Assembly (NCBI RefSeq): GCF_009870125.1
Contig: NC_046679.1
Span: 28,706,001 to 28,770,000 of the forward strand
From: Drosophila pseudoobscura
Lineage: Eukaryota; Arthropoda; Insecta; Diptera; Drosophilidae
Direction of reading: 5' to 3'
DNA length: 64,000 nucleotides
The notes beneath the pieces are model-generated. The model was not told the DNA's origin, did no database searches, and worked only from the letters and a program-made list of their open reading frames with translations. A program made the position numbers and the translations under genes. Below, piece by piece: positions 33,955-45,891 of the stretch; position 1 is the first letter of the stretch; each line of letters begins with the position of its first letter.

Positions 33955-35768
33955 CCCGCACGCACACAATATTCGTTGTCGCTTAATTAATTATATTAAT
34001 TTGTATGCATTCAAATAATCAAGCAGACAAGAGATATTTCTACAAAGTGTATCGTAAACGAAACAATATTCACTTGAATGTTTTTGGACTCGAAATTGTT
34101 TTGTTATCGCTGAAATCAAGAGTTTTCAAAGTTCCCGTTGATAAAGGTCAGTAACATAGGATAGGCACAGAAAAACAACTGTGGTTCCACAGTTAATTAG
34201 AGTGCATTCCATTCAAGTGAATAAATAGTTGGGTAATTCATTATCTTGTCAAAAACTTGACCATTCTATCAGCTACTACGCCTTCCTGGTACTTTAGGTC
34301 AGTTCTATGCTCTGTGGGCAATAATTAATTTGCATTGGGATTCAAAAACAAGTCATTCAACTAATGGCACGACCTGCCATTGCAGGGAACCGCACCACTA
34401 TCGGATCAAATAGGAAATTCAAATATTCAAATCCAGCGAGAGACCAGACCAGTTTCCTATAATTAACACTGCCTGGAAAATATGAAGGTAAAATATTTGC
34501 ACAACCAATCGCTGGACAAACAGATGTGCCGCCTGGTCTAGTCTGGTCTGGAGGTGGGGCAACTTCTATACCAGACAATACCAAATTAGCACCTGCCGAA
34601 TCGAAGCATAAAGACTGCGGTCAATAAAGTCGATCAAACAGAGGGTTGACAAGCAAAGATCTAGCAAATTAACAGATTGGCAATGTTTGTGCATTGCCAA
34701 CAACCAACAACCAGATAATGCACTGGAATAAACACTCATTATCTGCCTTTAATCAACCGATATCGATACAACTATATTGTTTGAGGTGTGTGATTTACAG
34801 ATGATACATCAGTGCAAGGCAACAACAAGAACATCCATATCGAAGAAGAACTTGCAGAAAGTCTAGTTGGGAAGAGGCGCAAGGGCCAAAGTCCAAGAGA
34901 AGAGAGAGGACATTACAAAAGCTACCTTCAGTTTACTCTCATCTCTTACGAGAATCAAAGTCGAGAGAGGGATGCACAGCATAACTTTGAGAGAGAACAT
35001 TACAAAAGCTTACGACATGTCTGTTCATGTTGTTCTCCCATCTCTTACGAGAATCAAAGTCGAGTGAGTGCGCCCACAGCATAACTGTGTCTCTCGTCAG
35101 CTGAAAAGCCGAGAGAGTGCGCCTACGGCATAACTGTTAAGTTGTATACCCTTTCGTTTTAGGTTAAATCTATGCAGAAAGCCTTTTCGTTCCCAGCAAA
35201 TAAATATATTCTTAATTATAGCCATTTAAATTAGCATGTCTCATCTTAATGGGATCCGAAATAATGCACTTAAGTTTGAGCCCAATCGTACGACTACATC
35301 ATAGGAAACATTATAAACAAAGCACACGTGCCACTTACGCTCTCCTTTGGCCTTTGTTTCAAAAGGCAAAAGGGTATTTAAACTTAAGCAGGCTCTCAAT
35401 AATTTTTCCGACCATAAACATTCGCATAGTAACTTTAGAGGATCGGGAATATGCGAAAAATTCAAATAAAATAAATAAATAACTTACATTCATCCTTGTA
35501 ATAATGAAAATCAATCAAATAAACAGTAACCGCAGGCATTTCAACAATTCCGCGTGATATTCAATGCTCAAGTGATTTCAGCTGTAAACCGCTTTCAATT
35601 TATATCAATTTATTGTGGCAGAGGGGGGTACTACGGCCATACATATCTGAGAAGAAGAAAATAAATAAACAGCTGATTTGAGAAATATGTTTGGCAAAGC
35701 ACCTTACAAATGTTTTCCACTCGTTCTTTATCGACAGAATGTCCCACTAGCGAATAGCTACGGAAGCC
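33955..35768. other. Intergenic, with tandem repeat
   Basis: No exon is supported before the SLC22-type gene at 35769. Contains the repeat block at 34905-35130. Confidence 0.5.
34905..35130. repeat. Tandem repeat, about 110 bp unit, two copies and a part
   Basis: The order acattacaaaagct, ctcttacgagaatcaaagtcgag, cacagcataact occurs at about 34910 and again from about 34998. A third partial copy (gccgagagagtgcgcctacggcataact) runs from about 35107. Confidence 0.8.
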
Positions 35769-37706
35769 ATGGTTAACCTGCCGGCCATACGTGCCGGACG
35801 TCCCGCTACGCCCAGTCCCCAGATGTCCCAGCGCCAGGTCTCGCACTCCCATTCGAATGAGATTGAAAGTGATTCGGCAAAGAGAATGAGAGCTGTCACA
35901 CCACCGGCCCCACCATTGGGGAGCGATGTCATTGGCGATGTGGTGGGGGATTTTGGCATCTGGCAGCTGAGAACGATCCTCATCATATTTCTGTGCAAGA
36001 TTCCTGCCGCCTGGTTCATGGCCTGCATCATATTCACGGGCCCCGAGCTGTACCCCGGCTCGGAGTTCACCTGCGACACCAGCTACCTGGAGGGCAGTAG
36101 CTCCAACTACAGCGTCTCGGATAATCAGTGCTATGTGATGGATGAGGCCACGGGCAGCAGGAGCGAGTGCGAGCAGTTCTCCTACGTGTCCAGCTTTGAC
36201 TCCCTGATCATGCAGTTCAACCTGGTGTGCCTGAGAGACATCTTCGTGGCCTGGACTCAGTACTGGCATCTCTTTGGTGTCCTTGTGGGCGGCGTCCTCG
36301 GCACTAAGATGATGCTGGGCATTAGTCCAAGGAGCACCTACTGCGTGGGAGCTGTGGCCCAGATTGTGTGCGGCGTCGTCACAGGGTATGCCAGGGACTT
36401 CAGTCTCCATTGCGCCTTTCGATGTCTCTCCGCTGTGTGCTGTGCCATCATGTTCACCGCTGGACAGGCTATATGTGAGTTTTACCTATCGATTACTATG
36501 TAAAGATCTATAAAGTCATCTCTCTCTAGTTGCGGATATCACTGCGGGAATGCATCGCATTGGTGCCATCATCCTGTACGATACCTTCTGGTCCGTGGGG
36601 GTGATCCTGTTGCCCGGCCTCTCCTCATTCTTCAACAGTTGGTCCCTGATCTATGTGGGCATCACCTTCCCCACCGTCATGCTGATCGTGTTGCTCTACT
36701 GGACTCCCGACTCTCCCCGCTGGCTGCTCCGACATGCTGTGGACCGCTTCTCCATCGACAACGTAGAGCAGATCGTGCGCGAGGGAGCCGCGATCAACGA
36801 TCGCACCTTCAAAATCCCACCCGACTTTCGACAGCAGTTGGAGCATCTCAGCGAGCGACTCAAGGCCCAACCGCCACCAGCTCCCTGGAAGGAGTTGTGG
36901 GTGGGAAAGCGGGCCAAGACCCACATGATCGCCGCTCATCTGGCGCTGGCCTTCTTCGTGATTAACTTCATGGGGATGCTGCTGAACATACGATCCTTTG
37001 GCCGGGACTATCTCGTTCCGAATACCATCGCCATGGGTAAGGGACATCCAGCTTTGACCGCGATCTCTGATATAAATGCTCCTTCCTCCCACAGGATTCT
37101 CTGAGATCATTGGCTGCTTCCTGGCCTTACACTTCACCCTCAAACACAACAAATGGAAGTGGCAATGTGCTGGAGTGTTCAATATACTTGCCGGAATTCT
37201 TGGCTGCCTTGGCTGGATCTTCACCAATGCAGATCAGAGTAAATATCCCCTGAATCCTCCATTCCAACAAAATCTTAATCCCATCTTTCTTTCTTTCATT
37301 AGTGGATGCTGATCTCAAAGTCAGTTTGTGGATGATCATTGCCACCATTCCCAAGGCGGCAGTCTCCTGTGCCCAGTCCATGATCCTTGCCTGCATGAAT
37401 GAGCTGATGCCGGCCAATAAAAAGCAGCTCTTTGTGTTCTCCGTCGTTACCTGGGCCCGTGTGTGGCTGCTGTCGGCACCGTTCTTCAACGTCCTCAAGA
37501 AGATCGATACGGCCATGTCGCTGACCTCGTACTGTGTGTTCAGCATCCTGGGTGGGATCTGCACGAGCCTGCTGCTCACACCCAGGACAAGCGTGGCTCC
37601 AGTTGTGCCCCAGGCAGCGGTGGAGCAGGGCGACAAGAAGGAACAGTCGCCCCTGAATGCCCCAGTGTGGACCATTGAGTCGGATGTGAACAATACACGA
37701 TTGTAG
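35769..37706 (+). CDS. SLC22-type organic cation/anion transporter 2
   Basis: MFS membrane transporter, 586 residues. Exons: 35769-36474, 36530-37036, 37095-37238 and 37303-37706, all GT-AG. The N-terminal cytosolic part (about 55 residues, S/P/R-rich) leads into WQLRTILIIFLCKIPAAWFMA, then the cysteine-bearing extracellular loop (FTCDTSY, NQCYVMD, SECEQF). The classic family motif TPDSPRWLLRH lies about residues 310-320, and conserved blocks GQSM-type (CAQSMILACMNEL) and VVTWARVWLLSAP lie near the end. It is very close to transporter 3 downstream (shared DIFVAWTQYWHLFG / DIFVAWSQYWHLFG), so the two arose by tandem duplication. The intron at NTIAMG/FSEIIGCF is unique to this copy. Confidence 0.93.
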
Positions 37707-38010
37707 GATGGATTTGGAGATCCTTTTTTGATTGCCAGCTCCTGGATAGCTTCGGTATTACTCAGCTAATGAAACAACAAACATTCTTCTGTGATTAGGT
37801 TAAGTGAATTGTTACTCTAGATGTTTTCAGTTATTACAAACATAAACTCTTAACATACCATAGTACATGTATTTCTTAATTAATTTGACTAAAATATGAC
37901 GTAGATAAGCAACATGTAAAAGCACAAATGAAGAAATATCCAGACCCAGTAGACCCTGTAAACAGAGGAGAGTATTACTCATAGAACCAACAAGAAAGGG
38001 TAGGAGGCAC
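37707..38010. other. Convergent 3' ends of transporter 2 and the reductase
   Basis: About 300 bases separate the two stop codons. It is AT-rich and must hold both 3' UTR ends; no clean AATAAA is seen for either gene. Confidence 0.5.
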
Positions 38011-39798
38011 TCACTTTGTTACCATAAGCTTATTGGAGTCCACGGTGAAGTTTTCCCGATGCAAATATTTGTTGATGCCAATCATGTGACGTCGCACATA
38101 GTCATCGTAGTCGAGGTCTTCCAAGTTCCAGTAGAGCATGGAAAAGGTGCCATTCTCGATCTGTTCTTTGAAGTAGAAGCGACTTTTGTTCTTGAAGATC
38201 CACTCGTTTAGCGAAAAGAAACTTCCTGAAGGCAATCGAATTATGGTTGGAATTTCTAGTCATATCCATATGAGGCTTACCTGCCAGACAGGCCTGTCGA
38301 AACTTCTTGGCAATGGGCGTGACCATGCGCTTCTTTTGGGACAGCAGAAGTGTGCGCAGATCCATCAGCAGGGCGGGGACAAAGTGGAGCAACCACACGG
38401 CCAACTCGTGTCTGGAGGCACTACGACGGTACTTGAAGTTGGGGAACATGATCATACGCTTGGTGGGATAGATTCTGGACCACTTCATGGTGAGTTCTCC
38501 CAGATGCTGCCACGTGATGGGATTGGTCACACCCGATGTGGCATTGCAGATGCTCAGACTAAAGGAAAAGAGAAGATAGGATATCATAATCAATCAGTGG
38601 AACCCTTCATTGTACCTACCTGCCCAACTTTGCCTTGTTGATCATCATGATCATGGCATTGACCACAAAGTCCACTGGAATGATGTCGCATATCATATCC
38701 TTGTCCCCCAATATGCTGCTGATTCCGCCCTTTCCGATCTCCATCATGATGCCACTGATGGCCTGGACGTTGTCTATCCAGCCGGGATACGGCTCCCGAT
38801 ACGCGGCCGTCACAATCGAGGGTCTCACAATCACAATGGGGATCACATCCTTGTAGGCATTGACAATCTGCTCGGCTATGGACTTGGTGAATGTGTAGGT
38901 GTTGACATGCGGACCCTTGATGTAGTCGGCCAAGTGGTTTAGGTAATCGTCGGGCACCTTCTTGGTGCAAGTGAGAAACTGTCGCCAGTCCACCGGCGGC
39001 AGCGTGGGATACACTTCCTCGTCCACATACTTGCGACCCGGATTGCAGTACGCCGTCGACACGTACAGAAAGCTCTGTGGGAATCGAGATCATCAATCAG
39101 TCAATCAGTCAATCAGTCCATCAGTCCATTAGTCCATCAATCCTCTGGAATGGCTTACTCTCAATTGTGTCATTTCTCTGCAGAGCTCCAGCAAATTGTA
39201 TGTCGCCTGGGAGTTGACACGAGCTGCCACCTTGAGGCACTCGTTGAAGCGCACCTGTAAACCGAACACTCGTTTCAGGTGAGGCAGCTCTGGAGAGGCA
39301 AACGACACCACACTTACCGTTGCCGCACTGTGGAAGATAATGTTCACCTCGCCGCACAACCTGGCTCTGTCCGGCTCCGATAAACCTGTTGATGGAGGCA
39401 GCCCCAAGTAGAGGCAGAGTGGTTTAAGGTGAATTTTCCCTCATTTCAATTTCATACCAAAATTGTCGTCCTCAATGTTGCCAGCGAAATGGAAGATTTT
39501 CTTCAGTCTCTCCGGATGTTCGGCTCGCAGTCGCTCGAAGATTCGATTCTGCAGAAACGCCTGGAATCTGTCTTTCACGCTGACCCCACCCTTGGGGCGG
39601 ATGAGCATGTAGATCCGCTTGATTTGCGGAAAACTCCAGAGCAGCTTTTCCAGCAGGGTCTTGCCCACGAAGCCCGTGGCACCTGTAAGCTCCGTGATTA
39701 ATCTCGACTACAGAGAGATCTGTGCCCCATTTACCTGTTATAAAGACCACAGAATCGTGGTAGATATCCGTCTTGTTTTCCACTTTAGCGTTTTCCAT
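38011..39798 (-). CDS. Fatty acyl-CoA reductase (FAR family)
   Basis: Reduces fatty acyl-CoA to primary fatty alcohol with NADPH, supplying waxes, hydrocarbons or ether lipids; acts at ER or peroxisome membranes. Seven coding exons: 39735-39798, 39458-39682, 39318-39385, 39159-39254, 38620-39074, 38281-38558 and 38011-38225, total 466 residues. The Rossmann nucleotide motif GATGFVGKTLLEKLL begins at residue 22. The short-chain dehydrogenase active-site Y-T-F-T-K lies at residues 211-215. The conserved SAATVRFNE, FLYVSTAYCNP and RPSIVTAAYREP blocks are intact. The C-terminal sterile domain follows from about residue 340, with KSRFYFKEQIENGTFSML. Length is slightly below the usual 490-520. It lies on the strand opposite the transporters that flank it. 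Flies have many FAR paralogs, so I give no symbol. Confidence 0.92.
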
Positions 39799-41007
39799 GG
39801 TGCGGCCACTTGGAAGCCACAATTGCAACTAACTTGGCCGACACTTACTTTCCACCAGCTCTGCCCGCGAAACCAACACCAACTGGCTCTGGGAAAGCAA
39901 AGAAAAGCTTTGGTCCTCCAGAAACAAGTTTTCCATGAAATTGCAAGTGCGGCGAAATACATTCGTCCAACGAAAGTAAACAATTTTCAGACGTAACACT
40001 TGGTCACAAAAATATACTATTACATCACGTATGGCCTCATATGATAAGGCTCGGTATACTGGCATTCCAGTTCATTCGGGAAATGGGGCAGACAGATCTC
40101 ACTATAGAACTAAGGATATATCCCATATCTACCCCATATAAAAGAGGCTTCAGAGTTCATTCAAGAAATGGGGTAGAGAGTGTGCTTTCAGATATGATCT
40201 CACTATAGAACAAAGGATGTATGGATATCGGAAGAGGCATTTATTCCTGATAAACATCAGAGTTCATTCAAGAAATGGGGCAGAGAACTGAAGGTGTATC
40301 CCATATGTATGAATATTGAAATAGGCATCAGAGTTCATGGTAGAAATGCGACATGGAATGTTTATTCAAAAAATTCAGATAAGATATGTTATATATGGTA
40401 GACTCTCTTCGGTGTATGACCAATATTTGAGCTCATTCGGAAGTTAATTAATGAAAGAACTCATTGAAGAGATGGAGAATGGGATACTCGTATAAGATAT
40501 ATGGAAATGTGTTTACAACCATGGGGAATACATGAATGACTGGATGAAGAAGAGATTATTTCTGGTATTTAGCTAGAAGTTTTCCAAAGAGAAAACACAT
40601 ATTGTGTAGATCAGTGTAAATTCTCCATAACCCATAGTTGATAAAGCTTTCCATTAACCATCATCCGATTATCGATTGATTGACTTAACCAATTGACTAT
40701 CAATAATCACATCAATCACCTGCTGTCTGCACACAGTCTCCGTGGAAAGTCTACTGCCCGGTGGCTTACTTCGATTTATGCGCAGCCAAAATAGATCGTT
40801 CCCGCTGGGCAGATCAATGTTTGCGCCATCATTTAGGAACATTTTTTGCGCTTATTTGCGACTTGATTTGATTAGCGACGACATCGGAGGCCGGCACAGA
40901 TCGCCCTCGAGCTTACCTGTCCGAGTGAGGTGCTAAGCGAAGTCGCAGTCATGCTGGAGGGTTGGCGCTCTCAAGACGTCGCAACTGAATTTCAAAGCTA
41001 ACTTAGG
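39799..41007. other. Intergenic between reductase and transporter 3, with tandem repeat
   Basis: Shared upstream region of two divergent genes. It holds the repeat at about 40064-40345. No exon is supported; the plus-strand frame at 40742-40936 has no recognisable content. Confidence 0.5.
40064..40345. repeat. Degenerate tandem repeat of about 70-100 bp
   Basis: agttcattcaagaaatgggg or close variants occur at about 40068, 40155, 40261 and, more weakly, 40330. Neighbouring blocks 'gatctcactatagaac' and 'aaggatatat' are also repeated. Confidence 0.75.
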
Positions 41008-42806
41008 ATGCCGGAGCCTGGTAGCACCAACAGTGGCTGGAAGCCGAAGGTCCGACGCCACTCGCCCACGCCCCAAGTCCTGGGCCAATACTCTCACATC
41101 TTCACCTGCACCGATCCGGAGGCCAATGAGCAGGCTACTCCACCACCGACTGGGAATCCATCCGCAGACGTTATTGGGCACTTGCTGGGAGACTTTGGGC
41201 TCTGGCAACTGCGCACGCTGCTCATCCTGTTCCTCTGCAAGATACCCGCCGCCTGGTTCATGGCCAGCATCCTGTTCACGGCCCCCGACATCTATCCGGA
41301 GGAGGAGTACAGCTGCGACACGAGTTCCTTCGATGCCGTGGCCAACAGCTCTGTCTCCCTGGACCATTGCCACGTGATGGTCCACTACGGAGACTCCGGC
41401 TATGCCAGCATGCACCGCTGCCACCAGTTCCACTACAGCCCTCTGAGCTTCCACTCCCTCATCGTTGAGTTCGATTTGGCCTGCCTGAGCGACATCTTTG
41501 TGGCCTGGTCGCAGTACTGGCATCTCTTTGGCTTCGTCATGGGTGGCGTGGTGGCCACCAAACTGCTGCCGGTCCTGAGTCCACGCCAGATCTACGTGAC
41601 GGGCATCTGGTCGGTGCTCGGATGTGGCCTGATCACGTGCCTGGTCAATGATTTCAGTCTGCACTGCGCCCTGCGCTGTCTGGCGGCTATTGCCTGCTCC
41701 TTCATGGTCACCTCGGGAGAGGTTATATGTAAGTGATCTTTGAAGATCGGAGGAGATCTGATAATGACTATTCCTCTTTCACAGTCAGCGACATCACAGC
41801 GGGCAAGCATCGTTTGGCCGCACTGCTCCTCTACGATTCCTTCTGGGCCCTGGGGCTGATCCTCCTGCCCGGGATGGCCTCTTTTGCGCACAGCTGGCGG
41901 CATATTTACTTGGAGATTACCCTGCCCCTGCTGGTGATCATCTTCCTGCTGCCATGGACCCCCGATTCCCCGCGTTGGGTGCTCCAGCACGCAAAGGATT
42001 CCCAGTTAGCCGTCGATGGGACTGTGGAGCTGGTTCTCGAGGCAGCCCGCATCAATGGTCACTGGTTCAACGTCCCCAAGGACCTGCCCCAACAGTTGAC
42101 GCTCCTCAGGGAGAAGATGCTGGCGCAGCCTTCGCCAGTCTGCTGGCTGGACCTCTGGCGAGGGCACAGAAGAGCCACAATCCACCTGGTGGCTGTGCAC
42201 ATGGCTCTGGCTGCATTTCTCGTGGTTCATGTGGGACTGCTGCTCAACATTCGATCCTTTGGCCGGGAGCACCTGCTACTAAACACTATGACCCTGGGCG
42301 TGGCGGAGATTTTGGGCTGCTTTTTGGCCATGTACCTGACCTTCCATCACTGCCCCCGCAAGTGGCAATGGGCTGGAGGTTTCTGCATCTTCGGAGGTGT
42401 CATTGGGTGCCTCTGCTGGTTCCTGAATGGTGAGGATGTGCCCGAGGTGTACGAGATCCCATTGTGGTTGTTCTTCAGCACCCTGCCCAAGGCAGCCGTC
42501 TCCTGTGGCCAGTCCATGATCCTGGCCTGCATGGAAGAGCTGGTGCCGCCAGAGCACCGAACGCAGTTTGCCTTCTCTGCTCTCACCTGGGCCAGGGTGT
42601 GGCAGCTCTCCGCCTCCCTTCTCCTCCTGCTGAGGGAGGTCGGCACTAGCCTCTCCTTGACCGCCTTTTGCGTGCTGGTCATCCTGGGTGGCCTTTGCAC
42701 CTGTTGCCTGGCCACGCCGCAACAGGCACAAGAACTGGAGGGGGTTTCAGTGCAGAAAAAGATAACGCAACGTGCTGGATACGGTTGCCATAATATCATT
42801 CTATAA
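41008..42806 (+). CDS. SLC22-type organic cation/anion transporter 3
   Basis: MFS membrane transporter of 580 residues with only two coding exons, 41008-41728 and 41785-42806. It shows the same layout as transporter 2: cytosolic N-terminus of about 60 residues, WQLRTLLILFLCKIPAAWFMA, a first extracellular loop with cysteines (YSCDTSS, DHCHVM, HRCHQF), TPDSPRWVLQH, and a late block CGQSMILACMEEL / LTWARVWQLSASLL. The single intron is at the position and phase of intron 1 of transporter 2. The later introns of the family are missing and their coding sequence is continuous. GC-rich third positions indicate a functional gene. Substrate unknown. Confidence 0.93.
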
Positions 42807-43661
42807 GCCTTTATTATTGTTACTTTAAACTCGTATTTTTAAGGATTTTAACCAAGTATTTCTAAACAAAATAATGAACATCAGTATTCGAATTTAGCTC
42901 GATAAAACTTTTACTGAAACGAGCTATGTTTTTATCAATATCGATATCAAAGGATCCTCCAATAAGGAATAAAAAAACTCAAGAAAGGTTGAAAAATACA
43001 GGGAAATACCTGAAATATAGAACATTGTAATATGATCTCCCCACAAATACATATATATTTAGTATAAGTTTCTAAGGAGCTCCTAAGCTTCAGAATATAG
43101 GTAAAAAAAAAAATTGTTCCTTAAGGAAATTTTAATTTTAAATTTAATTAAAATTCAAATATTTTCAGCAGATTTGTTTTGTTAGTAAAAATTTAAATAT
43201 ATATGAAATTTGTTAAAATGCCGTTTATATTTCTCGTTTTCCCCAAAATCAAATCCATTTCCTACCAATGTTCGACCCCACCACCACAGACTGGCGCTAA
43301 ACACATTCATCCACTAAGCTGACACATATATGTATGTACATATATATGTACAAATGTATGTATAATAAGCACACATGCCTCACCGAATATCCAAGCGCAT
43401 TGCTCCACTAACAGCATATTTCTATTTGCCACCTGCCACATTCCCCATTGTATCCGGCGCGGCAAAGCGACAAGCAGAAATCGCAAATCAATAAAATAGA
43501 AACCATAAAATGGCCAGCCACCAGAGCGACGGGAATTGGCTGACGCCGTGCCGCAGAATGAGCCGCAGAAAAATAGTCATTATTGGAGCAGCACTTGTCG
43601 CGATAGGACGATCCGAGGCGCAGCTCTTGGCGGCTGACCAAACTGCTGTGTGGTGGATGCA
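42807..43661. other. Intergenic, no gene seen
   Basis: AT-rich 3' flank of transporter 3, with (TATGTACA)-like repeats at about 43325-43365, then the upstream region of the small membrane-protein gene. Confidence 0.5.
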
Positions 43662-44089
43662 ATGAAATCGAAGAAATCTGCCTTTGCCAACACTTCGACG
43701 GGCTACGGCAGGCACAAGCACAGCGGACACGGCAAGGGTCACGGACACGGCCAGGGACAGTCCGGCAAGGATAAGGCCGAGGGCGGCGGCAAAGGCAAGT
43801 CCCGAGAGGTCAAGGATCAGCATGAGGTGAAAGAGGAGCAGGACAAGGATTTGAATTCCGGGTTCGGCGACTATCTACGCACACCGGAGGGTCTGTCTAG
43901 GATTTTTTCTCATAAATGGTATCCCTATAAATTAATTTTCTTCCCCACTTAGCATTTGAAATGATGAAACTGTTTGTTTTCGCCAATACGATTATGTTGA
44001 TTGTCACCATGGCCTGGCCCCACATCAAGGAGCAGTTCTACATGATTAACCATTGGCTGGAGACCTTCCGCGAGGACCATCGCATGTAG
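43662..44089 (+). CDS. Small single-pass membrane protein, 121 aa
   Basis: Exons 43662-43890 and 43953-44089 (GTCTGT donor, CACTTAG acceptor) join in frame to 121 residues. The N-terminal 75 residues are very basic and hydrophilic with a His/Gly-rich stretch (KHSGHGKGHGHGQGQSGK) followed by K/E-rich charge clusters. The second exon begins a short helix, then a membrane segment (MMKLFVFANTIMLIVTMAWP) and a short tail. The His/Gly tract could bind metals. The frame stops 58 bases before the next ORF, with no poly(A) signal in between, so one mRNA may carry both. Unrecognised family; a small mitochondrial or ER membrane protein is one possibility. Confidence 0.75.
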
Positions 44090-44147
44090 ATTGTCAGCAA
44101 ATACTAGACAAACACACTGTTAAAAATTACAAGTCAAAGCCGACAGA

Positions 44148-44492
44148 ATGGTTGGACCCTTTGTGCAGGGTATGCTATTGATTGGCATCATCTATTGGTA
44201 CTCCAAGGGCATGATGTCCATGATCAACGACTACTATCGCAGCGAATTTAACCGCAAACTGCAAGCGAATGCCGCACCGAAGCCAAAGGCAGAAGTCCCC
44301 ATCAATGTGGACAACTTTATGGATTATGTGAGGGAACTGGAGACTCCCAATGAGACGAGAGCCGATCAGATGATAGCCGCTGGTTCCCCTCCAGCACTCG
44401 GCACAGAATACTCGCAAATACTGCTGCGCTTCCTTCAGATCACTGGGACTCTGCCAGCCTACGAAGTTTGTCTTAATAGTTCCTTAAGTTAG
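44148..44492 (+). CDS. Small single-pass membrane protein, 114 aa
   Basis: Uninterrupted frame of 114 residues. The N-terminus is a short membrane anchor (VGPFVQGMLLIGIIYWYSKGM), then a soluble region with a basic patch (SEFNRKLQANAAPKPK) and an acidic helix (FMDYVRELETPNETRADQM). It begins 58 bases after the stop of the upstream small membrane protein and AATAAA lies about 55 bases after its own stop (near 44547). The arrangement fits a dicistronic transcript. No family is recognised. Confidence 0.65.
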   Translation: MVGPFVQGMLLIGIIYWYSKGMMSMINDYYRSEFNRKLQANAAPKPKAEVPINVDNFMDYVRELETPNETRADQMIAAGSPPALGTEYSQILLRFLQITGTLPAYEVCLNSSLS

Positions 44493-45891
44493 CTAACAAA
44501 ATATTACTTAATATATTTAGATTTTACAGCACTTTCGTAGACCAAAATAAAATATTTCAACCACAAGAGCTGGGAGTTTTCGGATCTTTTATTTTGAATT
44601 GGTAGCAGAATATATATTGTAGTTTTCAACATTTACTAACCTACCCACAAAGTCGTACAAACATACATAAGGTCTACAAATATCAGGGAATATAAGTGTA
44701 TTTGGTCTGTTTCCTGATTGCACTCTCACTAGTAAGCTCTCACTCCCTTTTTTCCAACAATGCTGCACATTGTGTGCGTGTGAAAATATAGCAATAGTTG
44801 GGACTAAACTGGAGAGATATGATGGATATAGCGAAGGTATAGCAAGCCTTATATGATAGGTGCTGTTGATAACTCTTGTAGTTCAGGTATTTTCACAATA
44901 TGGCACATTTAGTGGGGGCTCTCAATGGCAGAAACCCGGTCCTGTCAAATAAAGCGGTAGAGATATAGTTTTCTATCATTTTTGTTTGATTTCATTCCAC
45001 GAGGTAAGTATGTGATTTATCCAAAGCTTCCCATGTTCATAAGAGTTTCCACTTTCATATTCCTAAATTCTACTACATTAGACCTACACTTCAGCCAATT
45101 TCAATGCCAATTGGGGACTCAACAAAACAGAAAACATAACAAATTTTAGGGTAAAAATCATAATTCATTATCTTTTTAATGTATATTTTATATACACAAC
45201 AATTCATACATAATTATATTGTAAAATTAAAATAATAATAATTGCATTACAAATTAATAAAGCAAAAGAATACAAATTATATAGTACATTCATAAATCAA
45301 GTTTTCATAATTTTAAAGAAATGTTTTAAATGTAATTTGGAATAGCTAAAAAAATGTATACATCGGAAGCAACAAATCGCCATGGAAATTGTCTTCGTTG
45401 TTGGAAAAAAATGGAAACAAAATGAAATGCAAAATGCAAAAATTAAGGAAACACAAACCATTCAGATGATGTATCACAACCTTTCAAACAAGGATTAACA
45501 ATCGAGAGCCAACGATTGCTCGAGGGGCTAACATTTCAAATCAAATTTCGACAATTGAGTTATGGAGGCCTTACTACACACTATGTATAAATGGATATCG
45601 CTTGATATATAGCTATATATGGCTAAACACGTACAAATTAGATTGCTTATGGACAAGGCAAAAATACAAATGCAGAATACACGAGAGGTTCTCAAATATC
45701 TCCACCTCAATAATGCACAAGGGTCTTCTCTTACGTTGCCGCAAGGATTGTATATAAATTATATCGTATATATATATTCTATTATGTTCATATTCATATA
45801 TTCATATATTCTGTGCGTTCAAGTCTTAGCGGGTAAACAGTAACACCTAATGACTCTGACTCCGTCTCCCACAATGCATTCCTATCTCTAT
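44493..45891. other. Convergent 3' region, no gene seen
   Basis: Very AT-rich. It holds the poly(A) signal of the small membrane-protein pair near 44547 and, on the other strand, probably the long 3' UTR of RhoGAP92B. Confidence 0.5.
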
